Origin: Psychrobacter proteolyticus
Lineage (GTDB): Bacteria; Pseudomonadota; Gammaproteobacteria; Pseudomonadales; Moraxellaceae
Assembly (NCBI RefSeq): GCF_003350005.1
Contig: NZ_QLKS01000001.1
Span: forward strand, 973,946 to 1,037,945
Reading direction: 5' to 3'
DNA length: 64,000 bases
Shown here in pieces: positions 48,803 through 58,051 of the stretch. Both the position numbers and the translations under genes were made by a program. The notes beneath the pieces were generated by a model that saw only the letters and a list, made by a program, of their open reading frames with translations, was not told the origin of the DNA and searched no databases. The stretch's first letter is position 1; each line of letters opens with the position of its first letter.

Positions 48803-50764
48803 TTATCTCATCAATAGCTCATTGACGCGTTTTAGGTAAGCGGCTGGATCGTCTAGCTGACCGCCATCTGCCAATAATGCTTGATCAAAAATGACTTGCG
48901 CCAGATCATCAAACTGATCACTACTTTCAAGCTTCTTGATGAGTGGATGATCAGGATTTACTTCTAGCGTTGGCTTACTTGCTGGTACGTCCTGACCCAT
49001 TTGCTGTAGCATCTGAATCATTTGTGGCGATAGCTCACCTTCACCAACAACCAAGCAAGCTGGACTATCGACTAAACGAGTAGACACTTTGACGTCTTTG
49101 GCACGCTCGCCCAATGCAGCCTTTAATTTATCAACAACAGGCTTTAGCGTTTCTTGGGCTTTCTCCGCTTCCGCTTTTTCTTCATCATCTTGCAAGTCGC
49201 CTAGGTCTACTGCGCCTTTGGCGATGTTTTGCAGCGGTGTCTCATCGAATGAGGTCAAGAAGTTCATTGCCCATTCATCAACACGGCTGGTCATCAAGAT
49301 AACTTCAATGCCTTTTTTCTTAAATAGCTCAAGTTGCGGGCTGTTTTTCGCAGCGGCTAGGTTATCAGCGGTGAGGTAGTAGATGGCTTTTTGGCCATCT
49401 TTCATACGACCTTTATAATCTTCGAAGCTTGTTACCAAACCGTCTTGGGTGCTGGTAGCATAACGCAATAGCTTAGCAATACGTTCTTGATTGCCTGCGT
49501 CTTCGCCTAGGCCTTCTTTGATGACATCACCAAACTCTGCATAGAACTGGGCAAACTTCTCTTGCTTATCACTGTCTTCGCTATTCGCAAGGCTTGCGAG
49601 TAAGGTTAAGATACGGCGAGCGTTACCATCACGGATAGATTTTACATCACGTGACTCTTGTAGTAGCTCACGACTCACGTTCAATGGTAAATCTGCTGAA
49701 TCAATCACACCTTTCACAAAACGCAAATACATCGGTAGCAGTTGCTCAGCTTCGTCCATGATAAAGACGCGCTTCACATAAAGCTTTAGACCATGCTGCT
49801 GCTCACGAGTATATAGATCGACTGGCGCTTTTTTAGGGATATATAGTAGCTGCGTATACTGTACGCGACCCTCTACACGGTTATGCGTCCAAGTAAGCGG
49901 CGCATCCATGTCATAAGAAATATTCTTATAAAAATCGACATACTCATCATCTTCAATTTCAGAGCTTGAGCGAGTCCATAGTGCACTGGCTTTGTTGATT
50001 GTTTCCCACTCATCAGTGAGCACCATCTGGCCACCAGCAGGCGTGTCGTCGTTCTCGTCTTCTTTTACATCTTCTTGCCAGATCTCTTTACGCATCTGAA
50101 TCGGCAGGCTGATATGGTCAGAATATTTATTAACCAAGCGCTTGATTTTGGTGCGATCCAAGTAGTTATCTTCGCCCTCGCTATATTCTTCTTTTAGATG
50201 CAAAGTAATCGCCGTACCGCGCGTGTCTTTGGTAATAGGTTCAACAGTAAAACTACCAGTACCATCTGATACCCAGCGTACGCCTTTATCCGCAGGCTCG
50301 CCCGCTTTGCGTGATTCGACACTGATGGTATCAGCCACGATAAAACCCGAGTAAAAACCAACACCGAACTGACCAATCAATTGACCGTCTTGTTTCTGTG
50401 ATTCAGACAATTTGTCCAAAAATGCTTTGGTACCTGATTTAGCAATCGTACCTAAGTTTTCGATTGCATCGGCTTCGTTCATACCAATACCGTTGTCGGT
50501 AAAGGTAATAGTTTTAGCAGCTTCATCAACAGCGATGCGGATTTTTAATTCGCCATCATCTTCATAAAGGCTATCATCATTTGTACCTTCAAAGCGCAAC
50601 TTATCACAGGCATCAGAGGCGTTAGATACCAACTCGCGGACAAAAATATCAGCGTTAGAATATAGTGAATGCGTTACCAAATGCAGTAGCTGCGCCACTT
50701 CTGCTTCAAACGTATGTTTTTTTAATTCTGGATTCAGACCTTCAGCTTGAGTTGCTTCACTCAT
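48803..50764 (-). CDS. htpG: Chaperone protein HtpG (Hsp90)
   Basis: This ATP-dependent Hsp90 chaperone is 653 codons long. The GHKL ATP-binding motifs are present: [39 protein letters not shown] and [11 protein letters not shown]. The middle domain includes [35 protein letters not shown], and the C-terminal dimerisation domain is complete. The frame extends to 50833, but the ATG at 50764 has AAGGAG at good spacing. A sigma-32-like promoter lies 117 bases upstream. Confidence 0.98.
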   Translation of the reverse strand: MSEATQAEGLNPELKKHTFEAEVAQLLHLVTHSLYSNADIFVRELVSNASDACDKLRFEGTNDDSLYEDDGELKIRIAVDEAAKTITFTDNGIGMNEADAIENLGTIAKSGTKAFLDKLSESQKQDGQLIGQFGVGFYSGFIVADTISVESRKAGEPADKGVRWVSDGTGSFTVEPITKDTRGTAITLHLKEEYSEGEDNYLDRTKIKRLVNKYSDHISLPIQMRKEIWQEDVKEDENDDTPAGGQMVLTDEWETINKASALWTRSSSEIEDDEYVDFYKNISYDMDAPLTWTHNRVEGRVQYTQLLYIPKKAPVDLYTREQQHGLKLYVKRVFIMDEAEQLLPMYLRFVKGVIDSADLPLNVSRELLQESRDVKSIRDGNARRILTLLASLANSEDSDKQEKFAQFYAEFGDVIKEGLGEDAGNQERIAKLLRYATSTQDGLVTSFEDYKGRMKDGQKAIYYLTADNLAAAKNSPQLELFKKKGIEVILMTSRVDEWAMNFLTSFDETPLQNIAKGAVDLGDLQDDEEKAEAEKAQETLKPVVDKLKAALGERAKDVKVSTRLVDSPACLVVGEGELSPQMIQMLQQMGQDVPASKPTLEVNPDHPLIKKLESSDQFDDLAQVIFDQALLADGGQLDDPAAYLKRVNELLMR

Positions 50765-50880
50765 AAAAACTCCTTTAAATTCTATGAAAGACCTATTATC
50801 AGATAACGATACACTCACTAAAGATGCTCTCATAATGTTAGAGAACCCGCCGTATGCAATACCGTTAAACTGTCTATACT

Positions 50881-50907
50881 AATAGGGGCATTGAGAAAAA
50901 ATTCAAG
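50881..50907 (-). promoter_or_regulatory. Sigma-32 (RpoH) type heat-shock promoter of htpG
   Basis: On the minus strand CTTGAA (50907-50902), a 13-base spacer and CCCCTATT (50888-50881). This closely follows the RpoH consensus CTTGAAA-N11-16-CCCCATNT, 117 bases before the htpG start. The fit with an Hsp90 gene is strong. Confidence 0.75.
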
Positions 50908-50930
50908 CTCAAAAGCCCTATTCAACAAAA

Positions 50931-50960
50931 AACACCGCGCTTGTTTACCAAGGCGGTGTT
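50931..50960 (-). terminator. Terminator downstream of the thioesterase gene
   Basis: AACACCGC / GCGGTGTT with a 14-base loop; on the minus strand it is followed by a T6 run. It lies 340 bases after the thioesterase stop and immediately before the htpG promoter, so it insulates htpG from ispH-operon transcription. Confidence 0.65.
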
Positions 50961-51298
50961 CTGGTATCAGTTATTTGCTTGCTCGGTTTTTGCTTACTCG
51001 GTTATTTAATTGCTCAGTCATTTTTTGATGTAGCAATCAAAGTGCAAACAACAGCAACTATTCTGAATATGCTTCTATCAATATATCCCAGAGAGTCGTC
51101 AGCTTTTTTGAAAATTGAGTGTAGGTTTTCATAGTAACCTCTATGTCGATTAACATTGACTTGTTAGTAATATTATCTTTTTAGTAATATCGTCTTGTTA
51201 GCTACTATTAAAACCATTTCTCTATTATTTGTATAATTAATTGATTACAATTTATCGTTTCATTTTTCAAAACTATAAAATGACTGACTCTTAGTTTT
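50961..51298. other. AT-rich non-coding tail between terminator and thioesterase gene
   Basis: About 340 bases without a gene. It contains repeated short phrases (GTTAGTAATATTATC and TTTAGTAATATCGTC, 51165-51195). No fold or frame of note was recognised. Confidence 0.5.
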
Positions 51299-52114
51299 TT
51301 AACGTGGCATCGGGCGAATAGTAAGGATTTGCTCACTACGACCAAAAGGCCCTTGTACATCGTGCAATACTGCACTGGTCAGTCCGATACCATCATCGCC
51401 ATATTGTTGTACAGCCTCGATACCGAGCCAGCGACCTTTTGGCGAGCGATGCATATGGATTTGCAAATCAGTATTGGGAAACATCCACTCTAACTTAGAT
51501 AAACCAAGACCCAATCTTGGTACAACACCGTTGGCAGTATCGACCATACCTAACAGATGCACCAAGTCATCAGTCGGCTTACCTTCTACCATGTCTAGAT
51601 CATTGGTAATCCATACCATACCGCGACCAGCACGACGGTCTTCTGTCGCTACTAGACGTACGCTTTCGATAAAGCCGCCCGGCCAGCCTTTCATACCTTC
51701 CCAAACTGGCAATTCTTCAGGTTTGTATTCTGCTGGTTGATCTTCAAGTCCGGCAATCTCACTGGTATCTTGAGTAATCAGTCGCCACGCTCTTGCTATA
51801 ATGGCGTCACGGCCACGGCTGCTCATGACCGCTTCAATCAGCTCAATAGTCTTACCTGGTCGAATACAGCGAGTAGTAATAGTAAAATCATCAAGCGGTA
51901 TTAGCCCCAAGATATCAAGACTCACACGTGCGATACGAATATTAGGTTGTGGCGCAAAGCTATTAATCTCGGCTGTTAATAGGCCTGTTGCTGGCGCCAT
52001 GTGCTGCTCATGCTCATTCCAAGCACCTTGAGCATGCTTGGTTGGCTGATAATACGCCACACTGACACCGTCTTCTTGTAATTCTCGTTTAATAAATTTG
52101 TAATAAGCAGTCAT
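51299..52114 (-). CDS. TesB-like acyl-CoA thioesterase family protein
   Basis: A 271-residue double-hotdog protein of the thioesterase-like superfamily (TesB-like). The opening MTAYYKFIKRE and the segments APATGLLTAEINSF, ARVSLDILGLIPLDDFTITTRCIRPGKTIEL and LEWMFPNTDLQIHMHRSPKGRWLGIEA match that group. The acyl substrate is not known. It follows ispH and a small membrane protein gene on the minus strand, apparently in one operon ending at the 50931 hairpin. Confidence 0.85.
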   Translation of the reverse strand: MTAYYKFIKRELQEDGVSVAYYQPTKHAQGAWNEHEQHMAPATGLLTAEINSFAPQPNIRIARVSLDILGLIPLDDFTITTRCIRPGKTIELIEAVMSSRGRDAIIARAWRLITQDTSEIAGLEDQPAEYKPEELPVWEGMKGWPGGFIESVRLVATEDRRAGRGMVWITNDLDMVEGKPTDDLVHLLGMVDTANGVVPRLGLGLSKLEWMFPNTDLQIHMHRSPKGRWLGIEAVQQYGDDGIGLTSAVLHDVQGPFGRSEQILTIRPMPR

Positions 52115-52168
52115 AGCTATCCTATATTTGGCACTTTCACCTGTATTTTTTATTTATGCTTGTACTTT

Positions 52169-52417
52169 CTATTTATGGATAAGCTCTTGTTTTCTTAGCG
52201 TGAGAATCCGACGAGCTTTTTGTATGAAAAACAATAAACAAATCATGACTACTGCGAGCATCGCGTAAAAAAAGCTTTTTTCTGCCATAAACTTCATAAT
52301 ATTCATAAACAATACGAAGACCACTGCTGCCATCACTAGCATGTTAAGTTTCAGTTGTTTGTTGACTTCAGCGAGCGTGGCCTCTGACAATACAAAGCGG
52401 GCTTTTGGTTCTTTCAT
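52169..52417 (-). CDS. Small two-helix membrane protein, unknown
   Basis: An 82-residue protein with a polar N-terminus (MKEPKARFVLSEATLAEVNKQLKLN), two membrane helices (about 26-43 and 49-67) and a basic tail. It lies 53 bases downstream of ispH and 54 bases upstream of the thioesterase gene on the same strand, so it is probably co-transcribed. No family is recognised. Confidence 0.72.
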   Translation of the reverse strand: MKEPKARFVLSEATLAEVNKQLKLNMLVMAAVVFVLFMNIMKFMAEKSFFYAMLAVVMICLLFFIQKARRILTLRKQELIHK

Positions 52418-52470
52418 GCGACCTTATCCATATAAATGATGATTCATACAAATACAAACGTAAACACTAG

Positions 52471-53427
52471 TTACTTACCAACCTGAGTGACAGGAATCCG
52501 CAACGCTTTCGGTAGACTAAACGTTACGTTTTCTTCAATACCGGATAGCTCACTGGGCAAATCACCACCCCAATCTTGCAACTGCTGCAGTACTTCTTGG
52601 ATCAGCACCTCAGGCGCGGATGCACCAGCGGTCACGCCAATACTTTGGACGCCATCTAACCAACGCTTATCCATCTCACTGGCATTATCGATTAGATACG
52701 CTCGGCAATTCATACGCTCAGCCAGCTCTCGTAAGCGATTAGAGTTTGATGAATTTGGCGAACCGACTACCAAGACTACTTCACAGCGACTGGCCAAATC
52801 TTTTACCGCATCTTGGCGGTTCTGAGTGGCATAGCAAATGTCGTCTTTGCGAGGGCCTTGGATACTAGGGAATTTTTCACGCAGTGCATCGATAACGCGA
52901 GCAGTATCATCCATCGATAAGGTTGTCTGAGTCACAAATGCCAAGCGTTCGGCATCTTGTACAGTCAATGCGGCCACATCACTCTCATCTTCGACTAGAT
53001 GAATTTGTCCGCCATGGCGACGATTGAAACGCCCCATAGTACCTTCGACTTCCGGATGCCCTGCATGTCCTATCAACACTGCATCCATCCCATCTTGCGC
53101 AAACTTTGCCACTTCAATATGTACTTTAGTAACCAATGGGCATGTCGCATCAAACACTGTAATATCACGGCGACCAGCCTCATCTTCAACCGCTTTAGAG
53201 ACCCCATGAGCAGAAAAGATAACAACAGATCCGTCTGGTACTTCGTGAAGCTCTTCAACGAACACCGCACCACGATTGGCCAAGTCCGACACCACGAACT
53301 TATTATGCACAACTTCATGACGGACATAAATGGGCGGCTCGAAACGTGTCAGTGCTTCATTAACAATTGCAATTGCACGGTCCACACCAGCACAAAATCC
53401 ACGAGGATTAGCAAGATAAATTTGCAT
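52471..53427 (-). CDS. ispH: 4-Hydroxy-3-methylbut-2-enyl diphosphate reductase
   Basis: This [4Fe-4S] enzyme makes IPP and DMAPP in the last step of the non-mevalonate isoprenoid pathway. The protein of 318 codons starts [14 protein letters not shown], with the first cluster Cys at 12. The other ligands are in DATCPLV and [18 protein letters not shown] and SAHGVSK are also present. The frame opens five codons earlier (53442); the ATG at 53427 matches the family start. Confidence 0.97.
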   Translation of the reverse strand: MQIYLANPRGFCAGVDRAIAIVNEALTRFEPPIYVRHEVVHNKFVVSDLANRGAVFVEELHEVPDGSVVIFSAHGVSKAVEDEAGRRDITVFDATCPLVTKVHIEVAKFAQDGMDAVLIGHAGHPEVEGTMGRFNRRHGGQIHLVEDESDVAALTVQDAERLAFVTQTTLSMDDTARVIDALREKFPSIQGPRKDDICYATQNRQDAVKDLASRCEVVLVVGSPNSSNSNRLRELAERMNCRAYLIDNASEMDKRWLDGVQSIGVTAGASAPEVLIQEVLQQLQDWGGDLPSELSGIEENVTFSLPKALRIPVTQVGK

Positions 53428-53800
53428 AAAAAGGCCTATCATTGGATAATTTATAGTTAAAACGTATTTTGAATGTTTTCATTCAAAAGTTGGGGCAAAA
53501 CCAATGCTCTACTTTAGCATAATTTGCTTTTATCGCTCTCTAAAATAGCTGTCTACTTATAGCAATATTTTGTGGGCAAACCTCAGCATACTAATGACAT
53601 ATTGCAAAACCAGCTTTAACTTGTATAAAAGCAGTTTATAATAACGCATCTATTATAATTTCTATCGCCATACATGATGGCGTTTTTTATTTTTTCCAGT
53701 CTTTATTTTTGGCTGAGGCACTGCTTAATTTTTTATCAACACGCATTTATTACGATACATTTTACGAGTTACCAAGACACCTTCTATTAGGATAAATTGT
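53428..53800. other. Divergent intergenic region ispH / gmk
   Basis: 373 bases with no protein gene. It should contain promoters for both genes. TATAAT occurs at 53637-53642 and 53654-53659 on the plus strand. A terminator-like hairpin follows at 53666-53695, before the gmk start. Confidence 0.55.
53666..53695 (+). terminator. Orphan terminator-like hairpin upstream of gmk
   Basis: CGCCAT / ATGGCG with a five-base loop, followed by TTTTTTATTTTTT. It reads on the plus strand, though no plus-strand gene precedes it. It may attenuate gmk leader transcription or end a short RNA. Confidence 0.55.
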
Positions 53801-54427
53801 ATGACAGGTTCATTATTCATTGTTACTGCCGCTTCAGGTACTGGCAAGACCTCACTGGTTAAACAGTTGCTTGCTACGACCAACGACTTAACGGTCAGTA
53901 TCTCACATACGACTCGCACCCCGCGCCCGGGCGAGATTGATGGTCAGCACTATCATTTCACAGATACCGATAGTTTTACCAATGGTATCAATGCGGGTCT
54001 ATTTCTAGAGCATGCTGAAGTATTTGGTAACTATTATGGCACGTCAGAGGAAAGTGTACGTACCCAGCTAGCGGCGGGTATTGACGTTATTTTGGAGATT
54101 GACTGGCAAGGGGCGACGCAAATCAGAAATATCTTTCCCGATGCCATTATGGTTTTTATTCTACCACCCAGCATTGCGACATTACGTCAACGTCTCTCAA
54201 CCCGTGCGCAGGATTCTGTAGAAGTTATAGAGCGCCGTCTAGCTGGCGCGGTCACCGAAATGGCACAATATGTGAATGCTGACTATGTAGTGATCAATGA
54301 TAATTTTGATGTAGCCTTAGCTGAGCTTAAAGCGATTATCGTGGCAGATAGACAAACACTTAGTCGTCAGCAGCAACGCTATCATCGCACGATTAGCAAC
54401 TTGCTAAATAAGCAAGTAGAAGAGTAA
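53801..54427 (+). CDS. gmk: Guanylate kinase
   Basis: This kinase phosphorylates GMP to GDP with ATP. The 208-residue protein has the P-loop [10 protein letters not shown] (10-19), the GMP-binding [19 protein letters not shown], and the lid segment [17 protein letters not shown]. The ribosome site AGGAT precedes the ATG. The order gmk-rpoZ-spoT is the classical gammaproteobacterial arrangement; here each gene is separated by more than 170 bp. Confidence 0.98.
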   Translation: MTGSLFIVTAASGTGKTSLVKQLLATTNDLTVSISHTTRTPRPGEIDGQHYHFTDTDSFTNGINAGLFLEHAEVFGNYYGTSEESVRTQLAAGIDVILEIDWQGATQIRNIFPDAIMVFILPPSIATLRQRLSTRAQDSVEVIERRLAGAVTEMAQYVNADYVVINDNFDVALAELKAIIVADRQTLSRQQQRYHRTISNLLNKQVEE

Positions 54428-54601
54428 ACTAGGCTGCAACGTTCGTCAGATGCTTATCTAATAAGTAGATATAAAAAGCAACTACGCCACTCAGCAAAAA
54501 ATGATATAATATTTAGCTATCCCCCTTTATGTATTTGATATCATTTTTATTGAGTGGCGGGCAAGGTCCGTTACTAATAAAAACAACCGAGGTAGCTATT
54601 T

Positions 54602-54862
54602 ATGGCACGAGTGACGATTGAAGATTGTTTGGATAATGTTGATAATCGCTTTGAGCTAATTTTGGTCGCAAGCAAACGCGCCCGCCAATTGGCCAAAGGT
54701 ATTGCTGAACCAATGGTTGACGTTGATAACGACAAACCTACAGTATTGGCACTACGTGAAATTGCCGCTGGCAAAATCACACGCGACATTCTAAATCAGC
54801 CAGAGCATAATTTTGCTACTAGCTCATTAGATTTAGCATTGTCAGGCGACCACAGCTTCTAA
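54602..54862 (+). CDS. rpoZ: RNA polymerase omega subunit
   Basis: The 86-residue omega subunit helps fold the beta-prime subunit and takes part in (p)ppGpp binding site 1. It starts [33 protein letters not shown], the canonical omega signature. GAGG lies nine bases upstream and a TATAAT lies at 54505-54510. A terminator follows, so rpoZ need not be co-transcribed with spoT. Confidence 0.98.
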   Translation: MARVTIEDCLDNVDNRFELILVASKRARQLAKGIAEPMVDVDNDKPTVLALREIAAGKITRDILNQPEHNFATSSLDLALSGDHSF

Positions 54863-54942
54863 TAAGCTATTTTGATAAGATGTATTTTATAAAGCCAGTA
54901 GCGTTTTTATAAAATAAGCACACATCTTGATCAACTCTAGAG

Positions 54943-54967
54943 ACCACAGCATAGGCTGTGGTTTTTT
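54943..54967 (+). terminator. Terminator of rpoZ
   Basis: ACCACAGC / GCTGTGGT around ATAG.. with T6 after the stem. It is 80 bases after the rpoZ stop. The following 234 bases to spoT (from 54968) are AT-rich without a gene and probably hold the spoT promoter. Confidence 0.85.
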
Positions 54968-55201
54968 GGTTGTAATAATAATGTATTGGCTATTTTGGCA
55001 ATCACTTGTCCACGAAATAGACCACTGAGTTAACTTTTTTCACCGCCTACACGCTTATTAGTTGACATTGAAAGCAATTTGCGATTAATTAGAGAGTGGC
55101 ATACTTATCCTTAAATTTTGTATGTTAGGCTGTTATTTAGCAGCCATTTATTTCGGTAAACTGCCTAGTAAGTAGTTCATGGAAAATAGGATCATTAGTT
55201 T

Positions 55202-57400
55202 ATGAGTCAAACCCTACCCAAACTCAGTCATCATCTCGTCGATGACGCTCAATATAACTTGCTACGTTCAGTGGGTTATCTTACTGCTGCTGAGCGCCGA
55301 GATATTGTTGATGCTTGTGAGTTCGGAGACATTGCGCACATTAAAGACAAGCGCAAATCAGGGGAACCTTATATCACTCATCCAATCGCTGTCGCTGAGA
55401 TATTGGCTGGCTTTCGTCTAGATCGAGATACTATTATTGCAGCAATCCTGCATGATACGGTCGAAGACACGGAAGTAAGTGATGAACAAATCAAACAGCG
55501 TTATGGCGTGGTAGTATCAAGGCTGGTTGATGGCGTGACCAAGCTAAAGTCTTCTTCACATAATAAGCAGCAGAACAAAGCTGCCACCTTCCATAAAATT
55601 TTGACTGCCACACTCGCTGACCCACGCGTATTGATTATTAAGCTTGCTGACCGCCTGCATAATATGTCTACGCTTGATGCCGTACGTCCTGAAAAACAGC
55701 GTACAACAGCTCAAGAGACCTTAGATTTTTATGTACCATTTGCACGATTAATGGGTCTGAACGATATTGCTGACTATATCGAGGTATTGTGTTATCGCAA
55801 TCTAGACTCTGATATGTACAATAAGCTGGCTGACAAATTATTACAGCATGGACTTGGACGTAACTTTCAAAGAGAAGCTATTCATCGTTACCTAAGTATC
55901 GTTCTAAATAATTTGGACCTTAATGGCCTAGTAAAAGTCTTAGACAATCGCGTGGTCATATATCGTCAGTTTTTCCGCAATCGCGGTGAAATTAACACGC
56001 TACTACGTCACTATGCGTTTGAGATCGTCCTCGACAATATCGAAGCTTGTGACAAACTGGCTTATTATTTGATTAAAAAGTATCAGATCGATGATACCCA
56101 TATTGCTGATAATATTCGTCGGCCACTACCAGGTGGTAATCAATCCCTCACTCTCATCTATGAGCGTGATAATGATGTGGTAAAAGTCACTATATTGACC
56201 AAGCAAATGCAGAGTGCTGCAAGACTTGGTGTCATCGGGGCTGAGCATGCATCTGATGTTAGTCAATCTGTTATCCAAGCGTCATTACGTAACATGAAAG
56301 ACTTGGTCGATGAAGACAATCTGAATGAAAACAGCCCTGATTTTTCAGCGGCAGTTTCTACCATTAATGAGCTAATGGATTATCTGCACTCCAGTAAAAT
56401 TATTTGCTATAGTCCTCAAGGGCGTGCTTACGAGCTTCCACAGGGTGCAACGGCGCTAGACTTCGCCTATGCGGTCGGGCCTATGATTGGTAACGTTGCC
56501 GTTGGGGCAAATATTGATGGCAAAGCTGCAAAACTTGGCACCGTGGTAAAAAATGGCCAGTCAGTTGAGATAGAGGTAAATAGCCACTCAGAACCAAAAG
56601 CTGAGTGGTTAGGCTTCGTGGTAACCAATAAAGCACGTGAAGAGATCTTACGTTGGTTTAAGGATCTATCTATTGCTGATAAACAACACCATGGCAGGCA
56701 AGCACTGGATCGCGCGCTCAAAACTCATCAGAAAAGTTTTGATGATTTAACAGAAGCAGACTGGAAAGACCTCACTGAATGGCGCGGATTAATTACCAAA
56801 GATGCCTTATTTGAACAAATAAGTTCAGGTACGCTGCTTCCTCAATTAGTCGTGACACGATTATTTAGCGATGAGCTGAGCGATCTACAGGCACAAGTAC
56901 ATAGCGATGATATGACCCAACCGCAACAGCTCATTGCAAACGCTGCTGGCGTTGAGCTTAATTTTGCCAATTGCTGTCATCCGATATATGGCGACCCTAT
57001 TGTGGGACATTTATCACGTCATGGTTTAGTCGTACATCGACATAAGTGTTTCTCACTAGACGATATCCGCAAAGACAACCCTTATCAGGTGATCCAATTA
57101 CGTTGGCGTAATGATAATGCGATCAAACAAGGTGACATCGGCGAGCATGACCTAAAAAATAGCGGCAAGATTCGTTTTCCTGCCTATTTAAAGCTCTCTA
57201 TTGCGCTTAGTGATGAACAAATCAGTGAAGTTATCTATCATTTACGCCAGTTGCATATGGGTGTCGAGACCGTTGATGTTCGCAATACTGATACTATCAT
57301 TCATATTGTAGTACGTAGTCGTAATCATTTAGCACAGGGCATTCGTGAGTTACGATCGTTGCTAGGTTTTCCTAACATCATACGATTATATCAATTATAA
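55202..57400 (+). CDS. spoT: SpoT-type (p)ppGpp hydrolase with degenerate synthetase domain
   Basis: This 732-residue RelA/SpoT homologue has a complete hydrolase domain with HDTVEDT (His84, Asp85) and the earlier RKSGEPYITHP. It continues with the synthetase-like region (about 215-345), TGS (about 395-455), helical linker and C-terminal ACT domain. The synthetase part lacks the usual phosphate-binding DYIAxPKxNGYQSLHT; here one reads RRPLPGGNQSLTLIY, and EVQIRT is KVTILT. The AAHW segment is also gone. It should therefore hydrolyse (p)ppGpp but hardly make it. Related Moraxellaceae SpoT proteins are known to be hydrolase-only. Confidence 0.93.
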   Translation: MSQTLPKLSHHLVDDAQYNLLRSVGYLTAAERRDIVDACEFGDIAHIKDKRKSGEPYITHPIAVAEILAGFRLDRDTIIAAILHDTVEDTEVSDEQIKQRYGVVVSRLVDGVTKLKSSSHNKQQNKAATFHKILTATLADPRVLIIKLADRLHNMSTLDAVRPEKQRTTAQETLDFYVPFARLMGLNDIADYIEVLCYRNLDSDMYNKLADKLLQHGLGRNFQREAIHRYLSIVLNNLDLNGLVKVLDNRVVIYRQFFRNRGEINTLLRHYAFEIVLDNIEACDKLAYYLIKKYQIDDTHIADNIRRPLPGGNQSLTLIYERDNDVVKVTILTKQMQSAARLGVIGAEHASDVSQSVIQASLRNMKDLVDEDNLNENSPDFSAAVSTINELMDYLHSSKIICYSPQGRAYELPQGATALDFAYAVGPMIGNVAVGANIDGKAAKLGTVVKNGQSVEIEVNSHSEPKAEWLGFVVTNKAREEILRWFKDLSIADKQHHGRQALDRALKTHQKSFDDLTEADWKDLTEWRGLITKDALFEQISSGTLLPQLVVTRLFSDELSDLQAQVHSDDMTQPQQLIANAAGVELNFANCCHPIYGDPIVGHLSRHGLVVHRHKCFSLDDIRKDNPYQVIQLRWRNDNAIKQGDIGEHDLKNSGKIRFPAYLKLSIALSDEQISEVIYHLRQLHMGVETVDVRNTDTIIHIVVRSRNHLAQGIRELRSLLGFPNIIRLYQL

Positions 57401-57509
57401 TAAGCCCATTTTATAATTTGCATCACTTATGTAGTCCTGATGCAAATAGCTAAAATAGAACTGCTATTCTAGTAACAATCAATCACATAAAATATAAAAG
57501 GGATATCCC

Positions 57510-57890
57510 ATGACTCGTCAAACCATCCAAACTGATAAAGCACCTGCAGCTGTCGGCACCTATTCACAAGCTGTGAAAGTCGGCAATACTGTCTATATCT
57601 CAGGTCAGCTTGGTTTTGATCCTGACACGATGGAGCTAAGAGAAGGTTTTAAAGCGCAGGCTGAGCAAGTGTTTGAAAATATCAAAGCTATCTGTGAAGC
57701 AGCTGGCGGCAGTCTGAATGATGTGGTGAAATTCAATGTATCTTTGACTGACTTAAGTGATTTTGCCGTCTTAAACGAAGTGTTTGTCGCCAATCTAAGT
57801 GAGCCATACCCTGCCCGCGCTGCCGTCCAAGTAGCTGCTCTACCTAAAGGTGGTGTGGTAGAAATTGAGTCTATTCTTTATATCGAATAA
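57510..57890 (+). CDS. ridA: RidA family reactive-intermediate deaminase
   Basis: This 126-residue enzyme removes reactive 2-aminoacrylate and related enamines/imines that damage PLP enzymes. The family marks are GTYSQAVKVGNTVYISGQLGFDPDT and the catalytic Arg103 in PARAAVQVAALPKGGVVEIE. The position beside spoT matches E. coli-like gene order. It forms trimers in the family. Confidence 0.96.
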   Translation: MTRQTIQTDKAPAAVGTYSQAVKVGNTVYISGQLGFDPDTMELREGFKAQAEQVFENIKAICEAAGGSLNDVVKFNVSLTDLSDFAVLNEVFVANLSEPYPARAAVQVAALPKGGVVEIESILYIE

Positions 57891-57965
57891 GACGATATTG
57901 AATGCTTAATATTAAGTGCTAATTGTTAAGCGCTCATTTCAGCAACAGCCTATAAGTCATATCAC

Positions 57966-57994
57966 AATAAGCTTAGCATCATGCTAAGCTTATT
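57966..57994. terminator. Long palindromic hairpin between ridA and priA
   Basis: AATAAGCTTAGCAT and ATGCTAAGCTTATT form a near-perfect inverted repeat of 14 bp with a one-base centre. It lacks a clear T-run, so it may be a weak terminator or a binding palindrome. Confidence 0.5.
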
Positions 57995-58051
57995 GGTCTC
58001 CATTCTATTATTCTGATCTCATATTCACCTAATAAGACTGCGAAGCCGTTT

